Assembly (NCBI GenBank): GCA_902806575.1
Contig: CADCXD010000010.1
Span: 2,790,001 to 2,854,000, forward strand
Length of the DNA: 64,000 nucleotides
Source of the DNA: Jackrogersella multiformis
Taxonomy: Eukaryota > Ascomycota > Sordariomycetes > Xylariales > Hypoxylaceae
Direction: 5' to 3'
Shown: piece by piece, positions 12,272 through 23,559 of the stretch
How positions within the stretch are numbered: position 1 is the first letter of the stretch
How the letters are laid out: each line of letters opens with the position of its first letter
Made by a program: the position numbers and the translations under genes
Notes under the pieces: model-generated
What the model was told of the DNA's origin: nothing
The model's input: only the letters and a program-made list of their open reading frames with translations
Database searches by the model: none

Positions 12272-13305
12272 GATTTCCTTTTACTTTGCTGCTGTCTTTG
12301 CCGAATTCGATAGTTGTGACGACGCAAGTTTATGGCCAGTAGCTAAACTGGCGAGCCGCACTCGGAGAAAGCCTAGAAGCAGTATGAGCAGCGCAATTCC
12401 CCAGAGAGGGACGGCCCGTAGATAGCACAGTACAGTGCCAGTACACTTCGCGATGAGGGCGTTATTGGTTGTCGCAAACGGCATTCGGGTGAGAATTATC
12501 GGGGTATATTTAATATTATTATTATAGAGAAATTTGTTGACAACGCATTGGAAACCTGTTGAACTCAATGTAAGTACACTAGGTACCTTACCTGGGTAGA
12601 CAACGAGAAAATAATCTCATGATCTAAAGAGGTGAGGAAAAGTGGTAAAGAAAATATAAAGTGTGAAGTGGTAAGGAAAGAAATAAGTTCCAAGGTTAAC
12701 CTCAACTTGGAAAGGTTGCGATGACGAACTAGGTACCTTGTATCTACCGCTTGTACGGAATAGGTGAGGTGGGTCTGATATGAGCCGAGGCTTCCCACTG
12801 TACAATCATTAACCCAGGTACGTACTACGATAGTACCTAGGTACCTATATGTACCTAAGTAGGTACTCTGCCCCTGATTCATCCCCTCCCCCCTTTTTAT
12901 TCATTACCTTAATTGAACTTCGAACAACTTTTATTCACTTAAGCAGATAATAAAAGCTGACTGGCGATGTCGTCAAGGATTCATTGTCTCTCGCATTCAA
13001 GACAATTATCACTATTATACTCACTCAGTTAAAGGATAAATAACAGGATAAATTACAGCCCATACCTATTGACTGTGATACTTGTTCTTTCATAGTGCTT
13101 CGATGTCTTTGACAGGTGTAATACATCCAGGGCCTCCGTGGTTGTTTACATGTAGTCTCAATTCTCAATTTTAATTTCTATATCGTACCTGGGCTGGAAC
13201 TCTTTCCCCCTAGTAGAAGTAATGTAATGGATATATCCGGGATATATGATATATAGCCCCCCCTTTAAACCGAACCGTACCTAACGAACATCTTACTGTC
13301 TCCCC
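12272..13305. other. Intergenic
   Basis: About 1 kb, A+T-leaning, between a divergent promoter (thioesterase-like gene) and the 3' side of the metzincin gene. A TACCTAGGTACCTA-type cluster sits at about 12832-12868. The small minus-strand ORFs here look random. Confidence 0.5.
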
Positions 13306-13398
13306 CTAAGAGTCAATTGAGATATCCTCGATCTTACAATCATCAATATGTGATCCATCGGGCAACGCATAGAATTGCCTCAGCCAATCTTCATCAGC
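13306..13398 (-). other. Open-frame 3' extension of the metzincin gene beyond the TAG
   Basis: Thirty sense codons and a stop in the frame of the metzincin, directly downstream of its TAG. The peptide has a WLRQFYALPDGS core and no low-complexity character. It reads like the natural end of the protease domain. Whether it is translated is unknown. Confidence 0.45.
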
Positions 13399-14463
13399 CT
13401 AATGAAATCGAAGCTCACTCGGGTGACCAAATGGGCCCATCACAGAGTGAATATTATCGGAATAATGCGGATAGTGCTTCGACGGATAGTCTTGCTCCGT
13501 GGTCGCCGCATTCCAGTGCCGCATGCCGAGCGTGTGTGCAAACTCATGGCAGAGGACCTGGAAGAGTGCACTGCGGTATTTGAACTCGAATGCGGTCTTG
13601 CACAGGGTGATCTTGCGTTTATCATGTGGAGCGCCAGGAAAAAAGGAATACGCCAAGTAATTCCGGGTTAATATTCTCCAGTGTTGCGGATCATAGACAA
13701 GTGTGAAGGTTCCGGGGCCTACATCCCTCACATATTCGAAACGGAGAATTCCGAACGTATTGAGGAGTGTAATGACTTTGATTAGGCACTCCTTAATGTA
13801 TTCGATATCGCCATTCACAAGGCCGCCACCGAGGAAGGACTGGATGTCAATGGCACAACACACCGTTGACAGTCGACGCCACCGAGGAATTGTCTTCGAT
13901 GGCGTAGCATTGAGTTGGAGCTTGTCATGAGATGTTTCCAAGTTCCCGCAAGTAAGACAATATACCTGAGGAATGCTAGTAGCAACCGGGAATTGACTTA
14001 ACTCCCCCCTTAGATCCGTAGCAGACGTAGCGCTTGGACTTTGCCATCCAGCATAGTTGTATCGGGTCGTGATCATAGGGGGGCTATCTTGACCCTCAGG
14101 TGCGTTGTCGTCGATCTGCCGGCTTGGCTCAGCTTCGGCAGTCTCTACTTCATCTAGTGTGTTTGGTGAAGGAGTGTAAGACCTCTCCCTAATTCCAAGA
14201 AGATCATCATCATGCCCAATGTGTGCAATTTGATTGCTTAGATCGTCCACGCTACCCCCTGGTTTCTCGGTGTGAGGTTGCGGCTCGTCGTAGTCAGTCG
14301 GTCTGGTATAAGCGGACTCATCATCTCGATCGGAAATGGTGTCAGTCGTGTCCCGATAGCTAGTGGTGGTGAGGACACTGGCGCAATCAGAAACACAATC
14401 TGAGTCACGACTATTCGAAGACTTGGATGCGGGAGCTGCTACGTAACGGCAGGTTAGTTTCAT
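13399..14463 (-). CDS. Intracellular-looking metzincin zinc protease, with an in-frame TAG before a coding-like tail
   Basis: ORF of 354 aa from ATG 14463. Residues 1-170 are polar and acidic, likely disordered, with no signal peptide. The C-terminal half has the metzincin zinc site HEFAHTLGMRH at residues 306-316 (three His ligands, catalytic Glu) and a Met-turn candidate, Met 342 in HSVMGPFG, so it should be a zinc endopeptidase of matrixin-like type. A CLTCGN segment lies about residues 181-186. The frame stops at TAG 13401-13399. Directly after it the same frame runs 30 more codons (13398-13309) to TAG 13308-13306 and reads ADEDWLRQFYALPDGS and onward, which looks like conserved C-terminal sequence. 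Options: a premature stop (a CAG to TAG change would suffice), translational readthrough, a short intron removing the stop, or a sequencing error. No homologue comparison was possible. Confidence 0.7.
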   Translation of the reverse strand: MKLTCRYVAAPASKSSNSRDSDCVSDCASVLTTTSYRDTTDTISDRDDESAYTRPTDYDEPQPHTEKPGGSVDDLSNQIAHIGHDDDLLGIRERSYTPSPNTLDEVETAEAEPSRQIDDNAPEGQDSPPMITTRYNYAGWQSPSATSATDLRGELSQFPVATSIPQVYCLTCGNLETSHDKLQLNATPSKTIPRWRRLSTVCCAIDIQSFLGGGLVNGDIEYIKECLIKVITLLNTFGILRFEYVRDVGPGTFTLVYDPQHWRILTRNYLAYSFFPGAPHDKRKITLCKTAFEFKYRSALFQVLCHEFAHTLGMRHWNAATTEQDYPSKHYPHYSDNIHSVMGPFGHPSELRFH

Positions 14464-16820
14464 AGTAAAGGAAAGGAAGAGGCAAGGAAAAGTAAAAGAA
14501 AAGGAAACAGAAAGGAAATAGAAAGGGGAGAAGGGGATATAGAAGAGACCTAATTAGATATCTTAAGAAAGAACTGACTATCTAAAGATGACAGTCACCA
14601 TTTGTGGAAATAAAGGTATTAATAAGAAGTACAAAACCACTAATCAAGAAATGTCTTACGTACAATACATATTGCGAGCAAGGGGCAGGTATGAGGCACG
14701 AATATCTTTGAAATGGTAAAATCCCGTTTCCTTCACTTTCTTTAACAGTTTGTATATTATCGAGAAATTAGTCAAAGGAGAGACAAGTAGGTAGAAAGGA
14801 GGGGAGGCGAATGAGGAGAGCGCTGCTTATGTACCTTAGGTAGCTACCTAGGTAAGTAGGTGCATAGAACATTGAATTGGGCCAATGTGAACTCTCCCCC
14901 CTTTACAACGTTGGGTAGCAACCGTTGGTCAAATACAATACAGCGGATCTCGAAATCTCTTTATCGGGACAACAATCTGTATATCTACCTACTTTATAAA
15001 AATACAATATTATAGCCTACCCAGATACTCATCCCAAGTCTTTCTAATGCCCGCCTATCTTAAATATTGAAACCAGCGTTCTAGCAAGCTGGTGGCCGCA
15101 ATCTTCCCCCCGTCGGCGATAGTCGAGCTCTGTAGTAGGTATCGGGGTAGAACTAGGAAATATTTCTTAGTGAGTTTGTGAGTTGAAGAAGAGGCCTCCT
15201 GACAATGCCACATGACAGGTAAAGCTATCTGCCTAGGTGGACCGGGCCGTTATTGGTGGCAAAATGATCCTCTGAGGGTATCCGGGGAGCAGCGAAGACG
15301 GAGACTTAGCTTATAGGTACATACTGCTGCTGATACGCAATACCCTATAAAGCGATTTTAATATCGACGTCACTACTAGGTACCTAGGTATATATTTCCC
15401 TGTTGGTATCACTACATTTAGATGCATAACCAGGCATTTTCCCATAATACCTATCGGTTAACTCCTTACCTGTATCTAAGCAGGTAACGAAAGCTTGCCC
15501 GCTTGACTATGGTATAGGTTACCGCAAGTTAGAACATGCCTTATGGATTGCTGCTGCAATGAAACGTATCACGACATGATTTTGAACACTACCTAGGTAC
15601 GTACCAGATGACCGAGAATTCTGCCTTATGTAATCTTATTGGTATATGCATATGGCTTTTCCCCCACCCCTCTGACCTAAGAGTTAGGCAGGTATTAGGA
15701 CTTACCTGCTATAAAGGGGTAAGAAGAGAGGCCTAACCTTGAGTTACCTACCGGTACGTATGGCAACATGGGAACGAGGTAGGTAGATAGCTACCTCGAA
15801 GTATGGCAATGTAAAAGCTAACCGATCCCTCTATTTTTCAGTCTCCTCTTCCCAGCTCTAATTTATCAGTTACTTGCTAGTAGGTAGTTTCTCATGGTCT
15901 CTTTCAATTTTTCGACTGTTAAATAATTAAAATAGAGCACCTATATCCCGAAGTCCCTTTAACTTTCTATTCCATTACCCCCAACATTTTATATATTTCT
16001 CCAGTGCTTTAGCTACCCGCCGAGGAACCCCGAGAAGCCTTTCTTCATCTAGTCGTCTGCCTACCTTGATCTAAATGCTTGCTAGAGCTCCACGATACTT
16101 CCTGGCATCATCTATGAGATTTAAATTAACTTTCATTCACCGCTCCTGTTAAATTGTACTCACAATAGCGCATGTTTTCCTCGTCTCGGTACGTCTAAGG
16201 CTCAGAACCTGAATCGACCTTGTCCAAGTCTTGATCGGCAAGAAAGGACTTCGAGGATTTCAGATCGTTATGTGAGCCGTGCAAGTGCCTACCTGCGTTA
16301 CGTGCCCACCATATAACCAACTTCACAAGAGGTCTTCCTTCAGTTGTTCCGAACCCTCGAGGGTAGTAAGCGAAGTTAGACGGACCCCGGTATGACATTC
16401 GGATATGGTGGACACCGTTCCTCGGGGTCCCGGAGATGCCGGTCCATACCATGTTTGCAGTGACCTTTTACATAATGACCTGCATTCTGGATCCTGTCAT
16501 TGACCTGGACATACGTGGGGATTCCATAACAGAGATATCAACACCATGACTAACAATCCATGCTCTTCTAAGCCGGAATTCTCGCATGAGTGACTACATG
16601 ATAAGTGTCCTTCTATTATTCGTCTCCCTTCCTATGATCTTTAATTCGGTTCTATTGTTGTCTCATCGGAGTTTCTTACGCATACCCGCCACAGCTGGGA
16701 CGACACCGGGGATCTGGAGGACGGCGAGGCGTATTGCTTAGTTCTATTTAAATTGCCAGTACGCGATACGATGAGGCGGCAGATGGATAAAATAGTTGAC
16801 TTACCGAGCATTTACGAGTA
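14464..16820. other. Intergenic, no gene seen
   Basis: About 2.4 kb, A+T-leaning, with many TACCTAGGTA-type motifs (about 14838-14858, 15378-15390, 15590-15604). A purine-rich leader (AAAGGAAAGGAAGAGG-like) lies just upstream of the metzincin ATG. A minus-strand ORF at 16195-16452 (85 aa) has an unremarkable composition and no family match I know. Confidence 0.5.
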
Positions 16821-19205
16821 CTAGCTGCCTGTTGTACTATTTAATACATTCGGGTCTTCCTGAGCCTCGCGAAGGATATCCCGCATGCGTGAATACAATG
16901 TCTCATCTTCTTTTTTCCACCTTCCACCGTTTGGAAACACTACCTTTCGTAACCGATTAATCCAAGGTGCCAACGGCTGGAAGTACGACGTGAAATTCGA
17001 GCCTACCCTTTTAATAAAATCGCCCTCATGAATTATTTCTCCCTTTTTAAGTCTTCCCGCTTCCACGCCCATATTATTCCAGTCCCCAAACTCTGTCTTG
17101 CCAATAGCCTTGCCTGGCCCGTTGTAGTGGATGCATATCCAGAACAGCACCCAGAAGAAGGACTCGAGGTCGTGCATGAAGGAATGTTGCTCGCCTAGGA
17201 GCGCCCCGATGGCCATGAAAGCCCTCGTACCGGTCCTCGCGCCAGAAGCGCCTTTTCGCTGTTCTCTAATAGCAAGATCTAGATCGATCAAGAACGAGGG
17301 CCAGGAAGGATTGGAAGGGTCCTCATTGATCATAATATTATTAACCGATATATCTCTGTGCAGAATGCCGGCTCTGTACAGTAACTCGTATCCTTTAATG
17401 CAACCCTCTAATGCAGCAAGTAATACCGTGCGAGAGCTAGCCTTGTAGATAGGCTGTCCATAATCACAGAGGATAACGCGCCGGTGGACTCGATTTGGCA
17501 GCTTCTTGCTGTCTGCTTTGGTTGGTGATGCTGAACAGAATCGCTTGCTCGACGGCAGGGGGGCGTCAGTCTGGCTGGCCGGGCGATTTCGACTGCCCAC
17601 ACTACGACCTTCTTGCGAACTTGCCGCCGCAATAGTTGTGCGTAGGGCTATCGAACGTTCCGGGCGGTAGTTTTCTGCCATTGTAATGTCTAGCCCTTTC
17701 CGAACATTTCCTTGTACGTCGTCGGTGGCCCCGGATACTTGGACGGTATAATGGTGATAATGTCGTGCTATGTTCACCACGCCTTTGTTAGTTGCTTCCT
17801 GGAGTAGAGTGCCTTCTTCTTCGCGTTCTGTATACTGCCAGGAGTCTTTAATGACAAGTGGAATCTGTGGGTTACTTTTGCTGTGGGCTTTCCAGCAAGT
17901 CGTTGCCCGGCCGGCAATACAAGGTGCGCGCCGCATAACTTCATCAAGAATAAGGCATTCAGGTGAGGGTGAGCCATCCCGTGTAATTTCGATATACCGT
18001 TCCCCGCTCGATGTAATAATAGTAGGATCAAACCCTAACTGCTCCTCGTTCATCCAAAGAAACCCGAGGATTGTCGACACAAACCGGAGTCCATTTTCAT
18101 TAATATTAAACTGATCGGACGCGATCCCCCCTAAGCGATCAAACTCCCATATCCTCATAAGAGGCCCGCAAAGCGTGAAAGCCATAACAAATCGACGAGT
18201 ATCTTGGGCTGAGAGTACTTCTCTCGCGTACCTTCCAATGTCGAACCATGCTTTTGATTTATCGGCGTTCCGGTTGCTCCTCAACTCGCCTGGCACGAGG
18301 ATCTGGGACCAGTGATACTTCCGGTTGGCCGTCGAGTCGTTCACAAAGCCGATATCTAACTTGCGTCCGGCCGTCGAGCCCCCGAGAGGTTTGTTAGACT
18401 GTGCAATTAGTCTTCGTGCCGGAGTGGTTGCAGGACGATGGTCTTGTGCCAATTGTAGAAGCTGCGGAATGACAGCTTGGAACCAGCTTAGAACGTCCTC
18501 CTCCTTAGCCTGTGGTGGCCACCCAATCCAGCCGTCGGCAAAGAGTGGGTTATCGCCTTCACCACATTTCGCAAAGACGGCCTCGGACGCTGCCTGAAGA
18601 CCTGCCACGTCCCCGAAAAAGGCCTCATGAAAGCGGCGAAGCCCAACATACACAGTGCCGAGCTCCTCTTCGAGGATGGCGTCTATATGCTTTCGATATT
18701 CGGAGGAGTTAGAGAAGCTGCTCGTATTGCGAAGCCACGGTATCTGTTGGAGGGAAGAGGATGTCGGTCGGGGCGGTGGGGCGGACTCGGCAACAACATG
18801 ATAAACCTGGGTCCAGATTTTCTCGTCAGAGTCCTTAGCGACAACTACTCGTAAAAGAGGTTTGACACGGTCGTAATCGAAGTTTTCAGACTCGACAGCC
18901 GTATTAAGACTTGATAAGTGGTTAAATAAATTCTTGTCTCTAAAATGAAGCAGGCGAGATACCCGAAGGTGTTGCAGTGCTAAGAAAAGGTCGATGATGA
19001 TATTTTGGAAATATAAGCCATGGTTAGGAGAGAACACCACATCGAGGCTAAGCTATTTACCTTCATTATTAAGCTGGTCAAAGGCCTCTCCCGAGCAAGA
19101 GATGCCTCTGCTCTCACAGAGAGAGCTGAATGACGTGAGGAAAGTCTCGAGGCCGCTGCCGATGGGGTTGTCCCTGATAATCTCCGACCGGTCCTGATCT
19201 ACCAT
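16821..19205 (-). CDS. FunK1-type fungal protein kinase-like protein
   Basis: Two exons (19205-19061, 18979-16821; intron 81 nt with CTAAC branch) give 767 aa. The ATG lies in ACCATGG on the opposite strand and the first 48 residues are polar. The central and C-terminal parts match the FunK1 family: a PLVIKDSW segment carrying the likely ATP-site Lys, an insert rich in Ser/Arg/Pro (about residues 500-560), the catalytic loop HRDISVNNIMI at about 589-599, then IDLDLA at about 613-618 where other kinases have DFG. After it come GTRAFMAIGALLG and HDLESFFWVLFWICIHY, both typical of FunK1. FunK1 proteins are expanded in mushrooms and some Sordariomycetes; their substrates are unknown. HRD Asp and DLD Asp are kept, so activity is plausible. 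Confidence 0.88.
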
Positions 19206-19382
19206 GGCGGAAGATTACCTACCTAGGTACCTACATATGTAAGTATGGGATAGTGGACGGATGAAGAATGAGATTTGGAATTGGAAGTTTTGAGTCAAGG
19301 ACAGGACGCGGCACTAAAGAGCTAGACTTTGCCCTAATACCTACCTAAAATATGGGGGCAGGTACAGTGGGCCAGGGACAAG

Positions 19383-19404
19383 GTTAAAGTTAAAGTTAAA
19401 GTTG
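19383..19404 (+). repeat. Short tandem repeat, 6-bp unit GTTAAA
   Basis: About 3.5 copies of GTTAAA directly visible in an intergenic region. Confidence 0.8.
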
Positions 19405-19540
19405 GTTCCAGAGCAACAGACGCGGTCCATGCACCCCGCAGCCCTGGCAGCCTGGTCCCTTGAAGAAGGTGCGAGATAGATTAGGTAATCTACGATGCGG
19501 GGGTCCCGCAGCTTCTACCCCGCGGTGTGAAGGGTTGTGA

Positions 19541-19712
19541 ATACCTACCTAGGTACCTAGGTAATGATATATTATGCCAATAGCTACCTAGCCTACCTAG
19601 GTAGGTATATTATGCCAATAACTACCTAGGTACCTTGTCTATGTCATGCCAATGGTTATATTACCTACCTAGGTACTTAGGTAGGCATTCCAATGGCTAT
19701 TGACTTGCCAAA
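19541..19712. repeat. Degenerate repeat cluster: CCAAT-containing units between TACCTAGGTA palindromes
   Basis: Units containing TATTATGCCAATAGCTACCTAG, TATTATGCCAATAACTACCTAG, ATGCCAATGG and TTCCAATGGCTA alternate with ACCTACCTAGGTA palindromes. Spacing is irregular (roughly 40-50 bp), so this is a degenerate tandem or a nested amplification of the dispersed motif. No ORF or promoter role is demonstrated. Confidence 0.6.
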
Positions 19713-22215
19713 CAAGACAAGTGCTTTTCGAATTACCTAATCTTACGTAAGGTTACCGAAACAAGGGCTCAAGGGATGGGATGGGTGTTGTAAGTACCTA
19801 GGTAGGTATAACCTTAGGAAGCCCGTTCTAATGAGGCTATTTCCGTTCTGTTTGATTCCTTCATTTATACCGGGTTCGGGTTGGACTGATTTATATCAAA
19901 TAGGGAAGCCGGCCGGAAGTGAGCACACAGGCCGAAGATCTACGATACTATCGAAATGTAAGTAAGATGAAGTATCACATAGTACGTACGCGTACAATAT
20001 AAGTAGGACTTTCCCTTACCTTTCATGCAGCTAATAAATACTAAGTAACATAAACATACCTACTTAGGTACCCTAGGCACCTAGGTATCTAATATAAGGA
20101 TCGTATACCGTATCTTTCAGCGCGAAGCCTTGGTATTATATATGGATGCCTACGATTGCTTGGGAACATCTGAGCTGGAGTCCTGCTTGAATTCATACAG
20201 CCCCATAAAGCCACCTGCGAAATCTGCAAGGGCTGATCCAATTGTGGTGCCCCTTGTCTAAATGCGATTTATCTATAACTAGGTATTTATTTGCGCACCA
20301 ATCAGCGAGCCAACCAAACTGTGGCTCGTGGAGGCTGGGAGGCCACGAATTGCACATGGTTATCGTGGGCACTACACTATTCCGTAGTTTTCTCACGCAT
20401 CTCGGTATTCATAAACACCTAGGTACATGGTAGGTATGACATGGATGTTATATGTTAATATAATAGCTATTATATTGTCGTGATCGCGAATCTCTAAAAA
20501 TTGAAATACACTACACTATGTTTCTCTCCTTAAAGACTTGCAGTGCGATCTTCACATGTACCAAACGGACTAAGTCGTATCCGTGAGAGTCGGGCCGTCT
20601 TGGCGATCATCACTACCATGTAGCAGCCTGTGATGATAGACAGAAGGATGTACATAGGATTCCCCCACTGCAACCCTGAGAGAGGGACGTCGTGCCAGGT
20701 ATGTCCAAGAGTTGACTCAGCTAGGAAATTTATCACGAAATATTTTGGAGTCTTGTCTCCTTCCTCAATCATTAATTGCGTGTCTCATACGACCCACCTG
20801 CTGTAGACCTAATATGGCAGATGATTTACTAGTACTGAATTTTGAATCATCCATGGTTAGGTCCATGTGGTCAGCAACTGGAGCATTATCCGATATTACG
20901 TGACAGCGACCCATACTACGTAGCACACGTCAAATACGGGAGAGTCGCGAGATGACTCTGTGATTGGCTTATTGACTTTGTTTCAGAAGATCATAACGTG
21001 GGCGACCTTAGCGAACTCCGAACCTCATGTTAATAATGTGCATAGTATCGCAGCAGTTGATATGTATTTTGCCAATGAAGCGGCGAAGTTGGACGAGATG
21101 AGATACGTACCTATGTTTCCTACGAGGCAAGTAAGGAGCTTTTCTCTACACGAGTAGTGTTGGTGCAGAAGACTGTGCTGTAGTGTCGAAGACTCTAACT
21201 TAGCCGGCGGCGCGGCCTAGACTGTTCTTATATACCCTAGGTACCTAGGTATGTCACTAATTGATCCTCTTCAGTAGCGAGAAGGATCCTTGGATGGCAT
21301 GCTGTGCGGGGTTTATATACTAGTACCTACCTAGGTAGTATGTAGACATAACAGAACAAGCTGACAACCAAAACACCTATTATTATACGTAGTATTCTGA
21401 TAGCCAAGATATTAGCTAGGGCCAATGGGTATACCGAGTATATATACCCCTGTTATGGATATTGTGGCCTAACCACACAACTGACAAGCCACCTGGTCCC
21501 CCACGGTCTTACTGGCATTAGTCCTACATATTCTGCACATTTCTGCATATTTTAACCTTAATAGTATGTAGTTCCCGCCCCCGTCGCTGTCGATCCCTTA
21601 CCCGAAGTCCCGCATCCTTCGCCCGGGCTTAGACGCCTTAAAGGGAAAACTTACGAGGCAATACACTAGAGAGAGCTTGCTCATTTCCACCTGAAAACTC
21701 TGCCTGCCGTTTATGTACGAAGGCATTAGGGGCTGTTTATGAACATCCATGTTTTAGTTGCTATGTAGTGTAGCATACACTCTCATGCCATATCGGTTCT
21801 GTCAGTGTGCCTCGTGTGCGATCTTATCACAGCACAACACCGCCTCCTCAAATTAAGCTAATGGGGCCAACTGCCGAGGATCGCCATTGGTTCGATCGGA
21901 AATCTGCGTCTCTGTAAGCGCCGTAAGAGGCGTTTTGGTGGGCGTGTCCACCCCTATCTTACATACCTAGTGTACCTAGTGTAGGTAGTGTAGGTATTTA
22001 TTCCGGGATCTACGCACGGGGCGCGCGCGAATCAAAGCAGTCTTACTCCCCAGCTCTTTTTCTACTCTATCGACAATAATCTCAATACCTATCGTCGCGG
22101 GAAACCCTAGGGCTTCTCGGCCCTGTCAATGCCCGACCCGCCGTCGCTCTTTCGCGGTCTATCCTGAGGTCTGCCACCAGAGGTCTTCGAGGCGGAGAGT
22201 TTGGCGTCTTCTACG

Positions 22216-23559
22216 ATGCCGTCGGTCTTTCGTCGCGCCTTCGACGGGGCGGCACAGTCGCCATCGGTCGGAATCGTCGTCACGGCTACGAATGTGAACC
22301 CGATATTGCAGATGACCACTTGGCTGCTCCTCGCGCTGACTTCCCTCATGCTGTGCTTTCGCTTCTTGACTAAGTTTTTCTTGAAGACGAATCAGCGATT
22401 CGGATGGGAAGAGATGATGATTACTGCTGCGTTCGTACGTAAAACTACATTGTCCCCAAGGAAGACATATTTTCGGTCGGATTAACGTTTGGACAATTAG
22501 CTCGCCGGCTTGGGTGAATCCGTGACGTTCCTAGTTCCCGAGGGCGAAATACTGGGCAAGACAATACATGATATCTCCCAGGATGAACTGACAGCGGGAC
22601 TCAAAGTATGCGTTGCTCAATAAATGGTTGGATTCCCATCTCGAGACTAATGCCATTCATTCAGGCTCAATACGCCGGAGAACTACTCTACATTATTGCT
22701 CTTGGACTTGCGAAGTTGTCGGTTTGCACCGGATTGAGTACGCTATCGCCAGACACGAGTCATCGCCGCCTTACGTCCGTCTTCGTCGTCGCGATTGTAG
22801 CCTGGCTGTCAGTAGCTTTCATTGGAACGGCGTTTCAATGTGGAGCCCACGGGCTATGGGAGGATGGAGGACATGTCAAGTGCCTTGATAGGGTGAGAGA
22901 AACTATATAAACGAAGGGTTTCGATATTTATTCAAAGACTAACACTAATCACCCGCGTAGCATGCATTTTTGGAATATGTCGGCATCACGAATATTATAA
23001 CGGACGTTGCCCTCATAGCTCTTCCGACGGCAGTTATATATCCACTTAAGATGTCGATTAGGACGAGAATAACCGTCCTATCCTTCTTCTCTGTGAGAAT
23101 ATTGTTGGTCTCGCCATTTTCTTTCTAGCTGAGCAATTTTAACAGGTCAAAAGTGCTATCGCAGCGATGATTTGCCAACTCATCTACCTCCCTCGCCTCT
23201 TCGAAGAAGACTATACTCTGCGAGGATTTCCTTATTACCTTAGTATGCAGTTCGTCCAATTCGGGAGCATTTCGGCCGCCTGCGCTGCGTACTTCTGGCC
23301 ATTCCTCCGCTCACTAAGGAGCGGACTTATCTCGGCCGACAACAAAGCCTTCACGTCCGAATTTGCCCTGTCTAAGCTGCGCGGGACCTCTCGAAACGGC
23401 GCAAACATGGATATGGTATCGGGTACCTCCTCCAAGAGCAGAAATCGAAGCAATTATATCCAAATAACGACGGATAATACGGTGTCGACGAGTGTACGAG
23501 GTCAAGGGTCGGGAAATGACGAACCTCTTGGAGCTGAGGGCTACATGAAGGACTGGTAA
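22216..23559 (+). CDS. Fungal rhodopsin-fold integral membrane protein (PTH11-like group)
   Basis: Five exons (22216-22434, 22501-22605, 22665-22892, 22961-23092, 23146-23559), all introns 53-68 nt and phase 0, give 365 aa. The start is ATG 22216; an in-frame TTG lies 15 nt upstream. Hydrophobic segments match a seven-helix protein: TTWLLLALTSLMLCF, an AGLGESVTFLV loop, LLYIIALGLAKLSVC, VFVVAIVAWLSVAFIG, IITDVALIALPTAVIYPL, a segment beginning SAIAAMICQLIYL, and YYLSMQFVQFGSISAACAAYF. Family hallmarks are WEEMMITAAF after helix 2, the ALPTAVIYPLKMS turn and a polar cytosolic tail. There is no CFEM domain in front. Related plasma-membrane proteins in plant-associated fungi sense surfaces or ligands; a receptor role here is inference. 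Confidence 0.88.

Larger units (their letters stand above)
19206..22215. other. Long repeat-studded intergenic region
   Basis: About 3 kb. The first part is dense in TACCTAGGTA-type palindromes (see separate repeat). A minus-strand ORF at 20530-20772 has a hydrophobic segment (PMYILLSIITGCYMVVMI) and could be a membrane-protein relic, but nothing supports it further. The last 200 bases are the promoter and leader of the rhodopsin-like gene. Confidence 0.45.

Noticed and set aside
16195..16452. 85-aa minus-strand ORF
   Set aside because: No motif, no splice context, and it lies in a repeat-rich spacer.
20530..20772. 80-aa minus-strand ORF with a hydrophobic segment
   Set aside because: Isolated, no recognisable family, no neighbouring exon; kept only as a note on the spacer.
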